The notes under the pieces are model-generated. The model was given only the letters and a program-made list of their open reading frames with translations. It had not been told where the DNA came from and made no database searches. From assembly GCA_934635045.1 (NCBI GenBank), contig CAKTZA010000007.1:24886-88885 (forward strand): 64,000 nucleotides of DNA, read 5' to 3'. Position numbers and translations under genes: made by a program. Positions 24,024-32,721 of this stretch are shown here, piece after piece. The number at the start of each line of letters is the position of its first letter. Position 1 is the first letter of the stretch. The stretch is from an uncultured Kiritimatiellota bacterium. Lineage in GTDB: Bacteria; Verrucomicrobiota; Kiritimatiellia; RFP12; UBA1067.

Positions 24024-25310
24024 ATGAGCCGGCTGGTCATTCGCGGACGCAAGACGATTTCCGGGACGCATCGCGTCTCCGGCAACAAGAACGCGGCGCT
24101 GCCGATGGTCGCGGCGGCACTCCTGACGCCCGAACCCGTCACGATCCGCAACCTGCCCGACATCGATGACGTGGCGCGGATGCTCGACGTGGCGCGGAGC
24201 TTCGGCGCGCAGGTCGTGCGCGACAAGGCGGCGGGCGCGGTCACGGTCACGGCGGCGAAGCTGCGGTCGGCGCGGATCTCGCCCGTGCTCGCGGCGAAGA
24301 TCCGCACGAGCTTCCTCTTCGCGGGGCCTCTCCTCGCGCGGCTCGGCCGCGCCTCGCTGCCGCCGCCCGGCGGCGACGCGATCGGCCACCGCCGCCTCGA
24401 CACGCATTTCGCCGGCTTCAAGGCGCTCGGCGCCAAGGCGTCCGTCGGCAAGAAGTCGCTTGCGCTGAAGGGCGCGCTGAAGGGCGCGCGCATCCTCCTC
24501 GACGAGGCGTCCGTGACGGCGACGGAGAACATCCTGATGGCGTCCGTCCTCGCGCCGGGGCGGACGGTGATCGACAACGCGGCGTGCGAGCCGCACATCG
24601 TCGATCTCGCGAACATGCTGAACGCGATGGGCGCACACGTCGCGGGCGCGGGCACGAACCGGCTCGTCGTCGAGGGCGTCGCGGCCCTGCACGGGTGCAC
24701 GGCGACGGTCGGCTGCGACTACATCGAGGCCGGCAGCTACCTCGTCGCGGCGGCCGTGACGGGCGGCGAACTGACGCTGACGGGCGTCGACCCCGCGCCG
24801 TTCGAGGTGCTGGCCGGGCCGTTCGCGCGCTTCGGCGTGACGTGGACGATCGACGCGGCGGCGGGGACGCTCCGCTACGTGCCGCGCAAGCGGCTGCGGA
24901 TGAAGTACGACCTCGGCGACGCGATCCCGTCGCTCGCGGACGGCACGTGGCCGGCGTTTCCGTCCGACCTCCTGTCGATCCTGATCGTCCTCGCCACGCA
25001 GGCGCGCGGCACGTGCCTCTTCTTCGAGAAGATGTTCGAGTCGCGGCTCTACTTCGTCGACCACCTGCGGCAGATGGGCGCGAAGATCGTGCCGTGCGAC
25101 CCGCACCGCGTCGTCGTCACGGGACCGTCGGCGCTCGTGGGCGGCACGGTCACGTCGCCGGACATCCGGGCGGGCATCGCGCTCGTCATCGCCGCGCTCT
25201 GCGCGAAGGGCGAGACGACGATCCTGAACGCCGAGTCGATCGACCGGGGCTACGTCGCGGTCGAGAAGGCCCTCGGCGCGCTCGGCGCGGACATCGAAAG
25301 GAAAGGATAG
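24024..25310 (+). CDS. murA: UDP-N-acetylglucosamine 1-carboxyvinyltransferase with Asp in place of the catalytic Cys
   Basis: The 428-residue enzyme catalyses the first committed step of peptidoglycan synthesis, transfer of enolpyruvate from PEP to UDP-GlcNAc. Family motifs include SGNKNAALP with the PEP-binding Lys, RTSFLFAGPLLARLG, the loop LPPPGGDAIGHRRLDTH, ATENILMAS and the late SPDIRAGIALVIAAL. In the loop, position 118 is Asp where most MurA enzymes have the Cys that fosfomycin alkylates (E. coli C115). Chlamydia and mycobacteria carry the same natural change and are intrinsically fosfomycin-resistant. The start ATG lies 2 bp after the upstream stop, so it is probably in the same operon. 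It is followed within 6 bp by the TsaC-Maf gene. Confidence 0.95.
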   Translation: MSRLVIRGRKTISGTHRVSGNKNAALPMVAAALLTPEPVTIRNLPDIDDVARMLDVARSFGAQVVRDKAAGAVTVTAAKLRSARISPVLAAKIRTSFLFAGPLLARLGRASLPPPGGDAIGHRRLDTHFAGFKALGAKASVGKKSLALKGALKGARILLDEASVTATENILMASVLAPGRTVIDNAACEPHIVDLANMLNAMGAHVAGAGTNRLVVEGVAALHGCTATVGCDYIEAGSYLVAAAVTGGELTLTGVDPAPFEVLAGPFARFGVTWTIDAAAGTLRYVPRKRLRMKYDLGDAIPSLADGTWPAFPSDLLSILIVLATQARGTCLFFEKMFESRLYFVDHLRQMGAKIVPCDPHRVVVTGPSALVGGTVTSPDIRAGIALVIAALCAKGETTILNAESIDRGYVAVEKALGALGADIERKG

Positions 25311-25315
25311 GGTGG

Positions 25316-26368
25316 ATGAAGATCGTTCGGGCAGATGAGGCGGGGCTGGCGGCGGCGACGGACGCGCTGTGCGCGGGCGGTGTGGCGGTGATCCCGACGG
25401 ATACCGTCTACGGGCTCGCGGCGCACCCGGATTTCCCCGACGCCGTCGCGCGGCTCTACACGATCAAGGCGCGCGACGCGCGGAAGCCGATTGCGCTCCT
25501 CGCGAGCGATGCGGACGGCGCGGCGAAGTTCGTCGGCGCCGAAGCCGCGTCCGTCGGGCGGAAGCGCTGGCCGGGCGCGCTCACGGTCGTCGCGCAGGGC
25601 GAGGGCGTGCGCGTCCCCGACCACGACTGGACGCGGCGGCTGATTGCGCGGTGCGGCGGCGCGCTGCGCGTGACGAGCGCGAACCTCTCCGGGCGGCGCG
25701 CGGCGACGGACGCCGAGGACGCGCTGAAGGACATTGGGCTTTCGGCCGATCTCGTCGTCGATGACAGGGTGTCGCCGGGCGGCACGGCCTCGACCGTCGT
25801 CAAGGTCGAAGGCGGGCGGCTCACGATTCTGCGCGACGGCCCGGTGAAGTTCCTAACGCTCGCGAGCGGATCGCCGCGCCGGGCGAAGATCCTCCAGTCG
25901 CTCGGCGTCGACTTCGCCGTCGTGAAGAGCGACGCGCCGGAAGTGAGCTATCCGCACGATCCCGAACGGACGGTGCGCGAGAATGCGCGCGCGAAAGGGC
26001 GGGCGGTGTCCGCCGCGCACGTCCTGAGCGCGGACACGATCGTTTGGTTCGCCGGCAAGATCTACGGGAAACCGCGCGACCTCGACGAGGCGAAGGCCTT
26101 CTTGCGCGAACTCAGCGGGCAGACTCACACGGTCTTCACGGGCGTCGCGTACGACGGCGACGTGCGGGTCGTCCGCTCGGACGTCACGTTCCGGCCGCTG
26201 TCGGACGCGCTGATCGATGCCTACGTGGCGCGCGTGAAGCCGACGGACCGGGCGGGGGCCTACGACATCGACGAGTCGGGCGACCTGATCGTCGCCTCGT
26301 ACGCGGGCAGCTACGAGAACATCATGGGACTGCCCGTGGAGCCGCTGAAAGAATGGAAAATCGCCTGA
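25316..26368 (+). CDS. Fusion of L-threonylcarbamoyladenylate synthase (TsaC/YrdC) and Maf nucleotide pyrophosphatase
   Basis: A single 350-residue frame holds two complete domains. Residues 1 to about 176 are the TsaC/Sua5-type fold: IPTDTVYGLAAHP, YTIKARDARKPI, RWPGALTVVAQG, RVTSANLSG and STVVKV. It makes threonylcarbamoyl-AMP for the t6A37 modification of ANN-decoding tRNAs. Residues from about 177 are Maf: LTLASGSPRRAKIL, the catalytic Asp in SADTIVWF, YGKPRD, GQTHTVFTGVA and YDIDESG. Maf proteins hydrolyse non-canonical or modified nucleoside triphosphates. No stop separates them. An in-frame GTG at 25844 lies exactly where a free-standing Maf would begin, so a second product by internal initiation is possible. 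AAAGGATAGGG supplies the ribosome-binding site. Confidence 0.9.
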   Translation: MKIVRADEAGLAAATDALCAGGVAVIPTDTVYGLAAHPDFPDAVARLYTIKARDARKPIALLASDADGAAKFVGAEAASVGRKRWPGALTVVAQGEGVRVPDHDWTRRLIARCGGALRVTSANLSGRRAATDAEDALKDIGLSADLVVDDRVSPGGTASTVVKVEGGRLTILRDGPVKFLTLASGSPRRAKILQSLGVDFAVVKSDAPEVSYPHDPERTVRENARAKGRAVSAAHVLSADTIVWFAGKIYGKPRDLDEAKAFLRELSGQTHTVFTGVAYDGDVRVVRSDVTFRPLSDALIDAYVARVKPTDRAGAYDIDESGDLIVASYAGSYENIMGLPVEPLKEWKIA

Positions 26369-26414
26369 GGCCCCCTCCGTGTGAGCCCATTGATGTTCAA
26401 GGAGGCGGACGGAG

Positions 26415-27686
26415 ATGCGGAATGCGGTGTGGCTGTACGTGCGGCACGGGCTGTCCCTCGCGGCGGATCTCGTCGCGGCGCGGTTTGTGCTGGCGGCGTT
26501 GGGGGCGGAGGGCTTCGGAACCTATGCCGCCGTCGCGGCGGTCGCGCTCCTCGGCACGTTCTTCTGCGGGGCGCTCGGCGAGACGTTCCGCAAGTACCTG
26601 AGCGAGACGGACGGACGCGGCGGCGCGCGGGCGGCGGCGCACGTCTTTTCGGACGCCTTGGGGCTCACGGCCGCGTTCGCCGGAATCGGACTGCTCCTCG
26701 CGGGTCTGTTCGGGGGCGTTTGGGTCGGCTCGGCGATCGCGGTTCATCCGCAGGCGGGCGCGGCCTTCGCGTGGGCCGCCCTCGCCGCCGGCCTGACCGT
26801 GCTGTGCGTGCCGTTCGAGTCGCAGGTCGTCGCGTCCGAGCGGACGGGCGTCTTTGCGTGGCTGGGCCTGTGCGAGGCGGCGGTCGCCTTCGGCGCCATC
26901 GGTGCCGTGCGGGCGTTGCCGGACTGCCCCGGCGTGGTCGTCTACGCGGCGGCGCGGACGTGCGGACAGCTTCTCGTGCTGATCGTTCTCGCCGTCCGCT
27001 GTCGGCGCAACCTGCGTGCGGTGGTGCGTCCGCGCGTGGCGGGCATCCGGCGGATGCTGAAGTTCTTCGTCGGCTGTTCGGTGCGGGCGCTCTCGACGGA
27101 ACTCAAGTACCGGGGCACGGAGACCGCGCTGAATGCCGGGGCGGGGGCGCTCGCCAATGCGGCGTGGCGCATGGCGATGCAGGTCGGCGGCCTCTTCGCG
27201 ATGGTCATCGGCGATCTCCAGACGGCCATCACGCCGCGCCTGATGAAACTGCATGCGCAAGGCGAGGTCTGCGGCCTGAGACGGCTGCTCGTGCGGGCGG
27301 AGGCCGTGACGCTGCTCGTCTTCCTTGCGCTGGCGGCGCCGGTGGGGATTTGCGCGCCGACGCTCGTGTCGTTCTGGCTTGGGCCGGACGCGCCGCCGGC
27401 GACCGTCGCGTTCATCCGCGTCTTCGTCGTCCATTTCCTCTTCGACGCCCTGAGCGCGCCGCTTCATGTCGTCCTCACGACGGAGCGGGATTCGACGCGC
27501 TACCAGCTCGCCGTCTCCGTCATCATGGGCAACGGCTTTCTCCTTGCCGTCCTGGCGCTGGCGCTGGGTCTGCCGCTGTGGTGCGTCCCGGCCGGTGTCG
27601 CGCTCTCCAACGCGCTGGCCTTCGGCTTTCGCCTGTATCTGGTTCTTCGGGCTTTCGCCGCCTTCCGGGCGGGCGACTTGGGCTAA
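26415..27686 (+). CDS. Polysaccharide/oligosaccharide flippase-like membrane protein (MOP superfamily)
   Basis: The 423-residue product has about twelve hydrophobic segments arranged as in Wzx/MATE-type exporters, beginning with the family's typical N-terminal pair (VLAALGAEGFGTYAAVAAVALLG). Charged residues recur in the bundle interior (GALGETFRKYL, LSTELKYRGTE). Such proteins flip lipid-linked sugars across the inner membrane for envelope glycan assembly. No glycosyltransferases flank it here, so its partners are elsewhere. An AAGGAGG site lies 9 nt before the ATG. It is downstream of TsaC-Maf with a 46-bp gap. Confidence 0.78.
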   Translation: MRNAVWLYVRHGLSLAADLVAARFVLAALGAEGFGTYAAVAAVALLGTFFCGALGETFRKYLSETDGRGGARAAAHVFSDALGLTAAFAGIGLLLAGLFGGVWVGSAIAVHPQAGAAFAWAALAAGLTVLCVPFESQVVASERTGVFAWLGLCEAAVAFGAIGAVRALPDCPGVVVYAAARTCGQLLVLIVLAVRCRRNLRAVVRPRVAGIRRMLKFFVGCSVRALSTELKYRGTETALNAGAGALANAAWRMAMQVGGLFAMVIGDLQTAITPRLMKLHAQGEVCGLRRLLVRAEAVTLLVFLALAAPVGICAPTLVSFWLGPDAPPATVAFIRVFVVHFLFDALSAPLHVVLTTERDSTRYQLAVSVIMGNGFLLAVLALALGLPLWCVPAGVALSNALAFGFRLYLVLRAFAAFRAGDLG

Positions 27687-27689
27687 AGG

Positions 27690-27722
27690 CCTCCGTGTCT
27701 CCGCCACTCCGTCATCTCCGTG
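27690..27722 (+). repeat. Solitary ACGGAG-family repeat arm
   Basis: Four CTCCGT cores occur just after the flippase stop. It belongs to the same family as the inverted repeats at 17658 and 31011, but only one arm is present. Confidence 0.7.
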
Positions 27723-27784
27723 TTCAGCGAAAGCAATCTTGTTGCGGCCGAGGGGCCGATTTTCCGGCGGATTGCCCGGCGCGC

Positions 27785-27813
27785 TTGACGGGACGGACGA
27801 AAAAGAGTAAACT
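27785..27813 (+). promoter_or_regulatory. Housekeeping-type promoter of the porin gene
   Basis: TTGACG and TAAACT are separated by exactly 17 bp. About 29 nt of leader follow before the ATG. This is the clearest two-box promoter on the plus strand and fits a strongly expressed outer-membrane protein. Confidence 0.7.
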
Positions 27814-27848
27814 ACACCCATTCTTTGCACAAAAGCATAGGTTAACAC

Positions 27849-29378
27849 ATGAAAAAACTCATCCTCTCCGCGCTTTTCGCGACTGGCCTGGTGGCTGGGA
27901 TCGAAGCGGCGCCCACCGACACCGTCACGCAGGCCGACCTGCAGGCGATCATCCAGCGGCTCAACAAGCTCGAAGCCGAGAACAAGGCCCAGGCGGCGAA
28001 GATCGCCGAGCTTGAAGGCAAGAACAAGGAGCTGGTCGCCCAGCAGACCGCAACCGAGCAGAAGGTCGCGACGGTGACGGTTGCGAAGACCGAGGGTGAG
28101 GCGGCCAAGGCCGACAAGACGACCGAGGTTTCCGAGTCGGGCAAGATCTTCACGACCGAGAACGGCAAGAAGTACTACCTCGCGGACGCGACGGCCAACA
28201 TTTTCGAGCCGCTGTCCGAATCGGGTCTCCAGATTACGCCGTATGGCTACCTCGTGTTTGAGGGCGTCTACGCCGACCACGGTCTTGAGCCTGACTGGAC
28301 GACGGACTTTGTCCGCTCGAAGCGAGATCGCGCGTATAAGAACCACAATTCGACGCTCTCGGTGCAGGATTCGATTCTCGGCATTCAGTTCATGACGCCG
28401 GAGTCGTTCCATGGCTGGAAGTTCTCGGGCAAAGCTGAGTTTGACCTCGCGGGCACAGACGAAGGCTGGGCGGATGATTATGACCTTCACTGGCGTCACC
28501 TCTACGTGAATGCCGAGCACGAGAGCGGTTGGTCGATTCTCTTTGGTCAGACCTGGCATCTCTGGAAGATGGTCACGCCGTCCGAGATTGACGGTGCGTG
28601 GATGGAGAACGCCGGTCATCCGTACCGCCGCAGCCCGCAGCTTCGCATCACGAAGAAGTGGGACTGGGAGGACAGCTCGCTCGAATGGCGCGTTGGCTTC
28701 GTCAAGAATGGCCCGAATGCCTCGACGGATCGTGATAATGACGGCATGCTCGACTCCTCGGCTTCGGCGTGGGGCTGGTTCGAGACGGCGTTCCTCTATG
28801 ACCACGAGGCTGCATGGGACAAGGGCCGTCGCTGGCTCATCGGCCTTGGCGGCATGTATGGCCGCGACGCGAGCCGCCGCCAGACGGCCATCGGCGAATG
28901 GGATGGCGAGAGCGACAGCTACAACTCGCAGATGGCTATGATTGCGGCCTCGATTCCGTTCCTGGAGAAGTTCACGCTCACGGGTCAGGTCTACGGCGGC
29001 GAGAACCTCGGTCGTATTCAGGCCGGCTGCGGCCAGAGCGTCGCTTTCACGCCGAATGTGCTTAACGAGCGTGGCGAGGAGGTCACGTCGATTGGCGGCT
29101 TCGTCGATCTCGCCTATGAACTCAACGACACGTGGTCGTTTGCGCTTGGCTATGGCTTCGACAACCCGACTGTTGACGATGGCATGGGCGTGCAGGGTGG
29201 TGGAATTCCAAACACCAACTATATCGACTTCAACGACCGCCTCTACATCGATGCGTTCTACCGCATCACGTCGAACTTCAAGCTCGGTCTTGAATATGCG
29301 CGCCTCAGCACGAAGTATGCCGAGGACGGCACGTCGCTGGCGAACCGCATCCAGTTCAGCGCGTTCTACGACTTCTAA
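27849..29378 (+). CDS. Major outer-membrane porin-like beta-barrel protein with N-terminal coiled coil
   Basis: The 509-residue protein has a signal peptide (MKKLILSALFATGLVAGIEA), a 40-residue coiled coil (LQAIIQRLNKLEAENKAQAA), a Lys/Glu/Ala linker, and then a long run of amphipathic strands. Aromatic girdles are visible (YGYLVFEGVYADH, WSILFGQTWHLWK, WSFALGYGF). It ends FSAFYDF, the C-terminal Phe expected for BAM-inserted barrels. A trimeric diffusion porin is the best guess, with the coiled coil reaching the periplasm or peptidoglycan. Codon use differs from its neighbours (more T-ending codons), as is common in very highly expressed genes. A strong promoter precedes it and a terminator follows. 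Confidence 0.82.
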   Translation: MKKLILSALFATGLVAGIEAAPTDTVTQADLQAIIQRLNKLEAENKAQAAKIAELEGKNKELVAQQTATEQKVATVTVAKTEGEAAKADKTTEVSESGKIFTTENGKKYYLADATANIFEPLSESGLQITPYGYLVFEGVYADHGLEPDWTTDFVRSKRDRAYKNHNSTLSVQDSILGIQFMTPESFHGWKFSGKAEFDLAGTDEGWADDYDLHWRHLYVNAEHESGWSILFGQTWHLWKMVTPSEIDGAWMENAGHPYRRSPQLRITKKWDWEDSSLEWRVGFVKNGPNASTDRDNDGMLDSSASAWGWFETAFLYDHEAAWDKGRRWLIGLGGMYGRDASRRQTAIGEWDGESDSYNSQMAMIAASIPFLEKFTLTGQVYGGENLGRIQAGCGQSVAFTPNVLNERGEEVTSIGGFVDLAYELNDTWSFALGYGFDNPTVDDGMGVQGGGIPNTNYIDFNDRLYIDAFYRITSNFKLGLEYARLSTKYAEDGTSLANRIQFSAFYDF

Positions 29379-29411
29379 TGACGGCATCTCAACAGCAAAG
29401 ATGAACAGTTG

Positions 29412-29448
29412 AAAGTCGGGGGCTCTCGGTTCGGGGGCCTTCGACTTT
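29412..29448 (+). terminator. Intrinsic terminator after the porin gene
   Basis: A 12-bp stem (AAAGTCGGGGGC against GCCTTCGACTTT, with two G-U pairs) encloses a 13-nt loop and ends in TTTT. It lies 34 bp past the porin stop. Confidence 0.65.
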
Positions 29449-29487
29449 TGAAACAAAAAGCAACAGCAAAAGAATCAGGTCAGTAAA

Positions 29488-30996
29488 ATGGAAAAGAAAA
29501 GGGCATCGTGGTCGGGTCAGCTCGCGTTCGTGCTGGCGGCGGCCGCTTCGGCAATCGGCTTGGGCAATCTCTGGCGCTTCCCGTATCTCGCGGCGCAATA
29601 CGGCGGCGGCACGTTCATCCTCGTCTACCTCTGTCTCGTCGTCACGCTCGGCTTCACGCTGATGCTGACGGAAATCGCGATCGGCCGCAAGACGCAGCAG
29701 TCGCAGCTCACCGCCTACAACCACCTGAAGGGGCATGGGCTTCTGAAGGCCCTCGGCGTCGTCGCGACGGTCATCCCCGTCCTCATCACGCCCTACTACT
29801 GCGTGATTGGCGGCTGGGTGCTCTACTACCTGAAGGCGTTCGCGCTCATGGCGTTCACGGGCGCGGCCCCGATGGGCGAGGCGGCGGCGGGATCTGAGGC
29901 GTTCTTCACGGGCTTCGTCTCGGCGCCGTTTGCGCCGTTCGGCTACGGCATGATTTTCGTCCTCGCGTGCGCGGGCGTCATTCTGCTCGGCGTCAAGAAC
30001 GGCATCGAGAAGTCGAACCTCGTCATGATGCCGATCCTCTTCCTGATGGCGATTGCGATTTCGCTCTACGTCATCTTCATGCCGGGTTCGGGTGCGGGCC
30101 TCAAGTACTACCTCGTGCCGAACATGGACTGCCTGACGACGGAGAATGGCGCGTTCTCGTTCGCCCTCCTCGGCAAGACGATTCTCGGCGCGATGGGCCA
30201 GATGTTCTACTCGCTCTCGCTCGCGATGGGCATCATGGTGACGTACGGCTCCTACATGAAGAAGCAGGACTCGATCGAGAAGAGCGTCCGCCGCATCGAG
30301 ATCTTCGACACGCTGATCGCGGTCATCGCGGGCCTCATGATCATCCCGGTCGTCTACATGTTCGCGGTGAAGACGGGCGTGACGCCGGAACTGATCGCCC
30401 AGCATAACGGCGACGCGGCGCTTGCGACGAAGGCGGCCGTGAAGTCGGCCATGAACGCGGGGCCGGGCCTCATGTTCATCACGCTGCCGAAGGTGTTCGC
30501 GACGCTCGGCGCGGTCGGTCCGTGGATCGGCCTCGCGTTCTTCATCCTCGTGACGTTCGCGGCGGCGACGTCGGCGATCTCGCTCATGGAGGCGTGCGTG
30601 GCGTCCGTCTGCGACGTCCTGCACATCGAGCGCAAGAGCGCGACGTTCTTCACGACGGCGCTCATCATGTTCCTCGCGACGTTCTCGGCGATCGGCTACG
30701 GCCCGTGGGCGGAGATCAAGATCGGCTGGGGCGACCATGCCATGCAGTTCCTCGACTTCTTCGACTTCATCACGAACTCGGTGCTGATGCCGATTACGGC
30801 GGCGGCGACGTGCATCTTCGTCGGCTGGATCTTGAAGCCGGAGGCGGTCATCGACGAGGTGGAGGCCGAGGGTCAGGTCTTCAAGGCGAAGCACCTCTAC
30901 GTCGTCATGGTCAAGTGGTTCGCGCCGGCGCTCGTGATTGCGATTCTCGTCTCCGAGATCTGCCGCGCGTTCGGCTGGGGCGGCTGGAAGATCTAA
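29488..30996 (+). CDS. Sodium-dependent neurotransmitter:sodium symporter (SNF/NSS) family transporter
   Basis: The 502-residue, roughly 12-helix protein opens with the NSS signature WSGQLAFVLAAAASAIGLGN followed by LWRFPYLAAQYGGG. This unwound first helix holds the Na+ and substrate sites in LeuT. Later segments include ITPYYCVIGGW, SLSLAMGIMVTYGSYM and the helix-8 Na2-site region (FFILVTFAAATSAISLMEA). It couples Na+ influx to uptake of an amino acid or similar solute at the inner membrane. The gene starts 39 bp after the porin terminator and ends just before an ACGGAG-type hairpin. Confidence 0.93.
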   Translation: MEKKRASWSGQLAFVLAAAASAIGLGNLWRFPYLAAQYGGGTFILVYLCLVVTLGFTLMLTEIAIGRKTQQSQLTAYNHLKGHGLLKALGVVATVIPVLITPYYCVIGGWVLYYLKAFALMAFTGAAPMGEAAAGSEAFFTGFVSAPFAPFGYGMIFVLACAGVILLGVKNGIEKSNLVMMPILFLMAIAISLYVIFMPGSGAGLKYYLVPNMDCLTTENGAFSFALLGKTILGAMGQMFYSLSLAMGIMVTYGSYMKKQDSIEKSVRRIEIFDTLIAVIAGLMIIPVVYMFAVKTGVTPELIAQHNGDAALATKAAVKSAMNAGPGLMFITLPKVFATLGAVGPWIGLAFFILVTFAAATSAISLMEACVASVCDVLHIERKSATFFTTALIMFLATFSAIGYGPWAEIKIGWGDHAMQFLDFFDFITNSVLMPITAAATCIFVGWILKPEAVIDEVEAEGQVFKAKHLYVVMVKWFAPALVIAILVSEICRAFGWGGWKI

Positions 30997-31010
30997 AACC
31001 TTGGGAAGGG

Positions 31011-31084
31011 CTCACACGGAGTGACGGAGGCACGGAGAAAGCCGCACCAGCCCAGAACTCCGTGGCTCCGTGCCTCCGTGTGAG
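31011..31084 (+). repeat. Inverted repeat hairpin of ACGGAG units (27-nt arms)
   Basis: Left arm 31011-31037 and right arm 31058-31084 are reverse complements with three mismatches, around a 20-nt loop. It fills the gap between the symporter and the lipoprotein gene and could act as a terminator, an mRNA end stabiliser or a RAYT target. Confidence 0.8.
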
Positions 31085-31104
31085 AAAAGAAACGAAAGGG
31101 TCTA

Positions 31105-31521
31105 ATGCTCATGCAAAAGTTGGTTGTAGCGGTTGCGCTGGCGCTCGCCTGTTCGGGGTGCTTCACCCTTGACTCGTCGACGTCCGCGCTGCTGGCGCCG
31201 GACGCCGACGAGCACGTCATCGTGCGGAACTACGGCTGGAACCTTTTCGGCGTCATTCCGCTCGTCTGCGGCAATGCGGATGTCGAGTCCATCTGGGGGT
31301 CGACGTTCTTCAGTAACGAAGTCACGCTTGAGGTCGCGCACGGGGTCTTGGCCCGGCACGCGGCGGCGAGCGGACGAGAAATCCGCGACGTGGTGGCGCT
31401 GGACGACCGGCAGGCCCTGTTCGTGCCGTTCAGCATCAGCTACATTCCGATTCCGTGGATTGTCCAGTACAAGGAAGTGAACGTCTCGGCGACGCTCGCG
31501 CCGAAGGGAGGTGTCCGATGA
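31105..31521 (+). CDS. Small lipoprotein of unknown function
   Basis: The product has 138 residues, with a type II signal peptide (LVVAVALALACSGC; lipidated Cys in ACSGC). The mature part is mostly beta and contains NYGWNLFGVIPLVCG and a Ser/Ile-rich stretch SISYIPIPWIVQYKE. The family is not recognised. A second lipoprotein gene overlaps its end by 4 bp, so the two are probably partners, and 'Plays a role with' panB is unlikely beyond shared transcription. ATG 31111 is an equally possible start. Confidence 0.7.
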   Translation: MLMQKLVVAVALALACSGCFTLDSSTSALLAPDADEHVIVRNYGWNLFGVIPLVCGNADVESIWGSTFFSNEVTLEVAHGVLARHAAASGREIRDVVALDDRQALFVPFSISYIPIPWIVQYKEVNVSATLAPKGGVR

Positions 31522-31940
31522 AACGCCTGTTGGGGGCACTTGCGGCGGCGGCCCTGTGCGGCTGCTCGACGACGCTGACGCGCCTTCCGGCGCCGAAGGG
31601 GCTGCACGAGCCGACGGTTCAGCCGTTGGCGACTGTCGAGGTCTCGAACGCCTCGCTCCTGTTCCTTTCGTTCCTGCCGATCGCCTCGGGCGATCCGTCG
31701 GCGCCGAACGGCGGCGGCAGCCTCTGGTTCACGGACACGACGACGGTCGAGAGCCAGCTGAAGATGCTGGAGGACGAGGCGGCGCGCATTGGTGCGACGC
31801 GGGCGGTCGACGTGACGACGCTGCGGACGGACGAGTCGCTGTTCTTCTTCCTTCTCCAGCGCGAGAAGATCCACACGTCGGCGGTGCTCGTCCGGGACGT
31901 GCCGCGTCCGGCGGAAAGCGGAAAGGGCAAGACGAAATGA
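31518..31940 (+). CDS. Small lipoprotein of unknown function, partner of the preceding lipoprotein
   Basis: This 140-residue protein has a clear lipobox (LGALAAAALCGC). The mature domain has alternating hydrophobic strands (NASLLFLSFLPIASG) and a helix with ESQLKMLEDEAARIGATR, resembling the TRL-like/DUF-type small lipoproteins that carry an 'A...GA...' helix, but no firm family call is made. The ATG overlaps the upstream stop (ATGA), and GGGAGGT precedes it. Its own 3' end overlaps panB by 4 bp. Confidence 0.7.
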   Translation: MKRLLGALAAAALCGCSTTLTRLPAPKGLHEPTVQPLATVEVSNASLLFLSFLPIASGDPSAPNGGGSLWFTDTTTVESQLKMLEDEAARIGATRAVDVTTLRTDESLFFFLLQREKIHTSAVLVRDVPRPAESGKGKTK

Positions 31941-32710
31941 AGAAGTGGAACGTGGCGGCGATTCGCGCCGCAAAGGGCGTGACGAAACTCGGCTGCTGCA
32001 CGGCGTATGACGCGCCGTTCGCGCGGCTGGCGGACGAGGCGGGGGTGCCGATGATCCTCGTCGGCGACTCGATGGGCATGAACACGCTCGGCTACTCGAC
32101 GACGCTGCCCGTCAACATGAGCGACACGCTCGCGGCGACGGCGGCCGTCGCGCGCGCGGTGAAGGACGCGCTCGTCATCGGCGACATGCCGTTTGGCTCC
32201 TATCAGTGCGGCGACGACGAGGCGATGCGCAACGCGGTCGCGATCATCAAGGCGGGCGCCGACGCGGTGAAGCTGGAGGGCGGCGCGTCCGTGCGCGGGC
32301 TCATTCGGCGTCTCACGACGGCGGGGATTCCCGTCCTCGCGCACGTCGGCATGACGCCGCAGAGCGTCAACGCCTATGGCGGCTTCAAGAAGCAGGGCAA
32401 GACGCGCGAGGGCGCGGAGAAGGTGTTCGCGGACGCGAAGGACGTCGAGGAGGCGGGCGCGTTCGCCGTCACGCTGGAGTGCATCCCGTCCGAACTTGCG
32501 GCGGAGATCACGGCGGCGCTGAAGATCGTGACGGTCGGCATCGGCGCGGGGCCGGTCTGCGACGCGCAGTGGCTCGTGCTGCACGACCTCCTGGGCCTGA
32601 ACGAGCAGGTGCCGTCGTTCGCGAAGAAGTACGCCGACCTCGCGTCGGTCGTGCGCACGGCGTTCGCGTCCTACGTCGCCGACGTGCGCGATGGCTCCTT
32701 CCCGGCGTAG
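31937..32710 (+). CDS. panB: 3-methyl-2-oxobutanoate hydroxymethyltransferase
   Basis: The 257-residue TIM-barrel enzyme adds a hydroxymethyl group from 5,10-methylene-THF to 2-oxoisovalerate, giving ketopantoate, the first step to pantothenate and CoA. Motifs: TAYDAPFARLADEAG, the metal-binding ILVGDSMGMN, VIGDMPFGSY, AVKLEGG, VLAHVGMTPQSV and IGIGAGPVCDAQ. Length and motif order are standard. It is translationally coupled to the upstream lipoprotein (ATGA) and followed within 12 bp by ribBA, so two cofactor-biosynthesis genes are expressed together. Confidence 0.95.
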   Translation: MKKWNVAAIRAAKGVTKLGCCTAYDAPFARLADEAGVPMILVGDSMGMNTLGYSTTLPVNMSDTLAATAAVARAVKDALVIGDMPFGSYQCGDDEAMRNAVAIIKAGADAVKLEGGASVRGLIRRLTTAGIPVLAHVGMTPQSVNAYGGFKKQGKTREGAEKVFADAKDVEEAGAFAVTLECIPSELAAEITAALKIVTVGIGAGPVCDAQWLVLHDLLGLNEQVPSFAKKYADLASVVRTAFASYVADVRDGSFPA

Positions 32711-32721
32711 TGATTGCTTTC

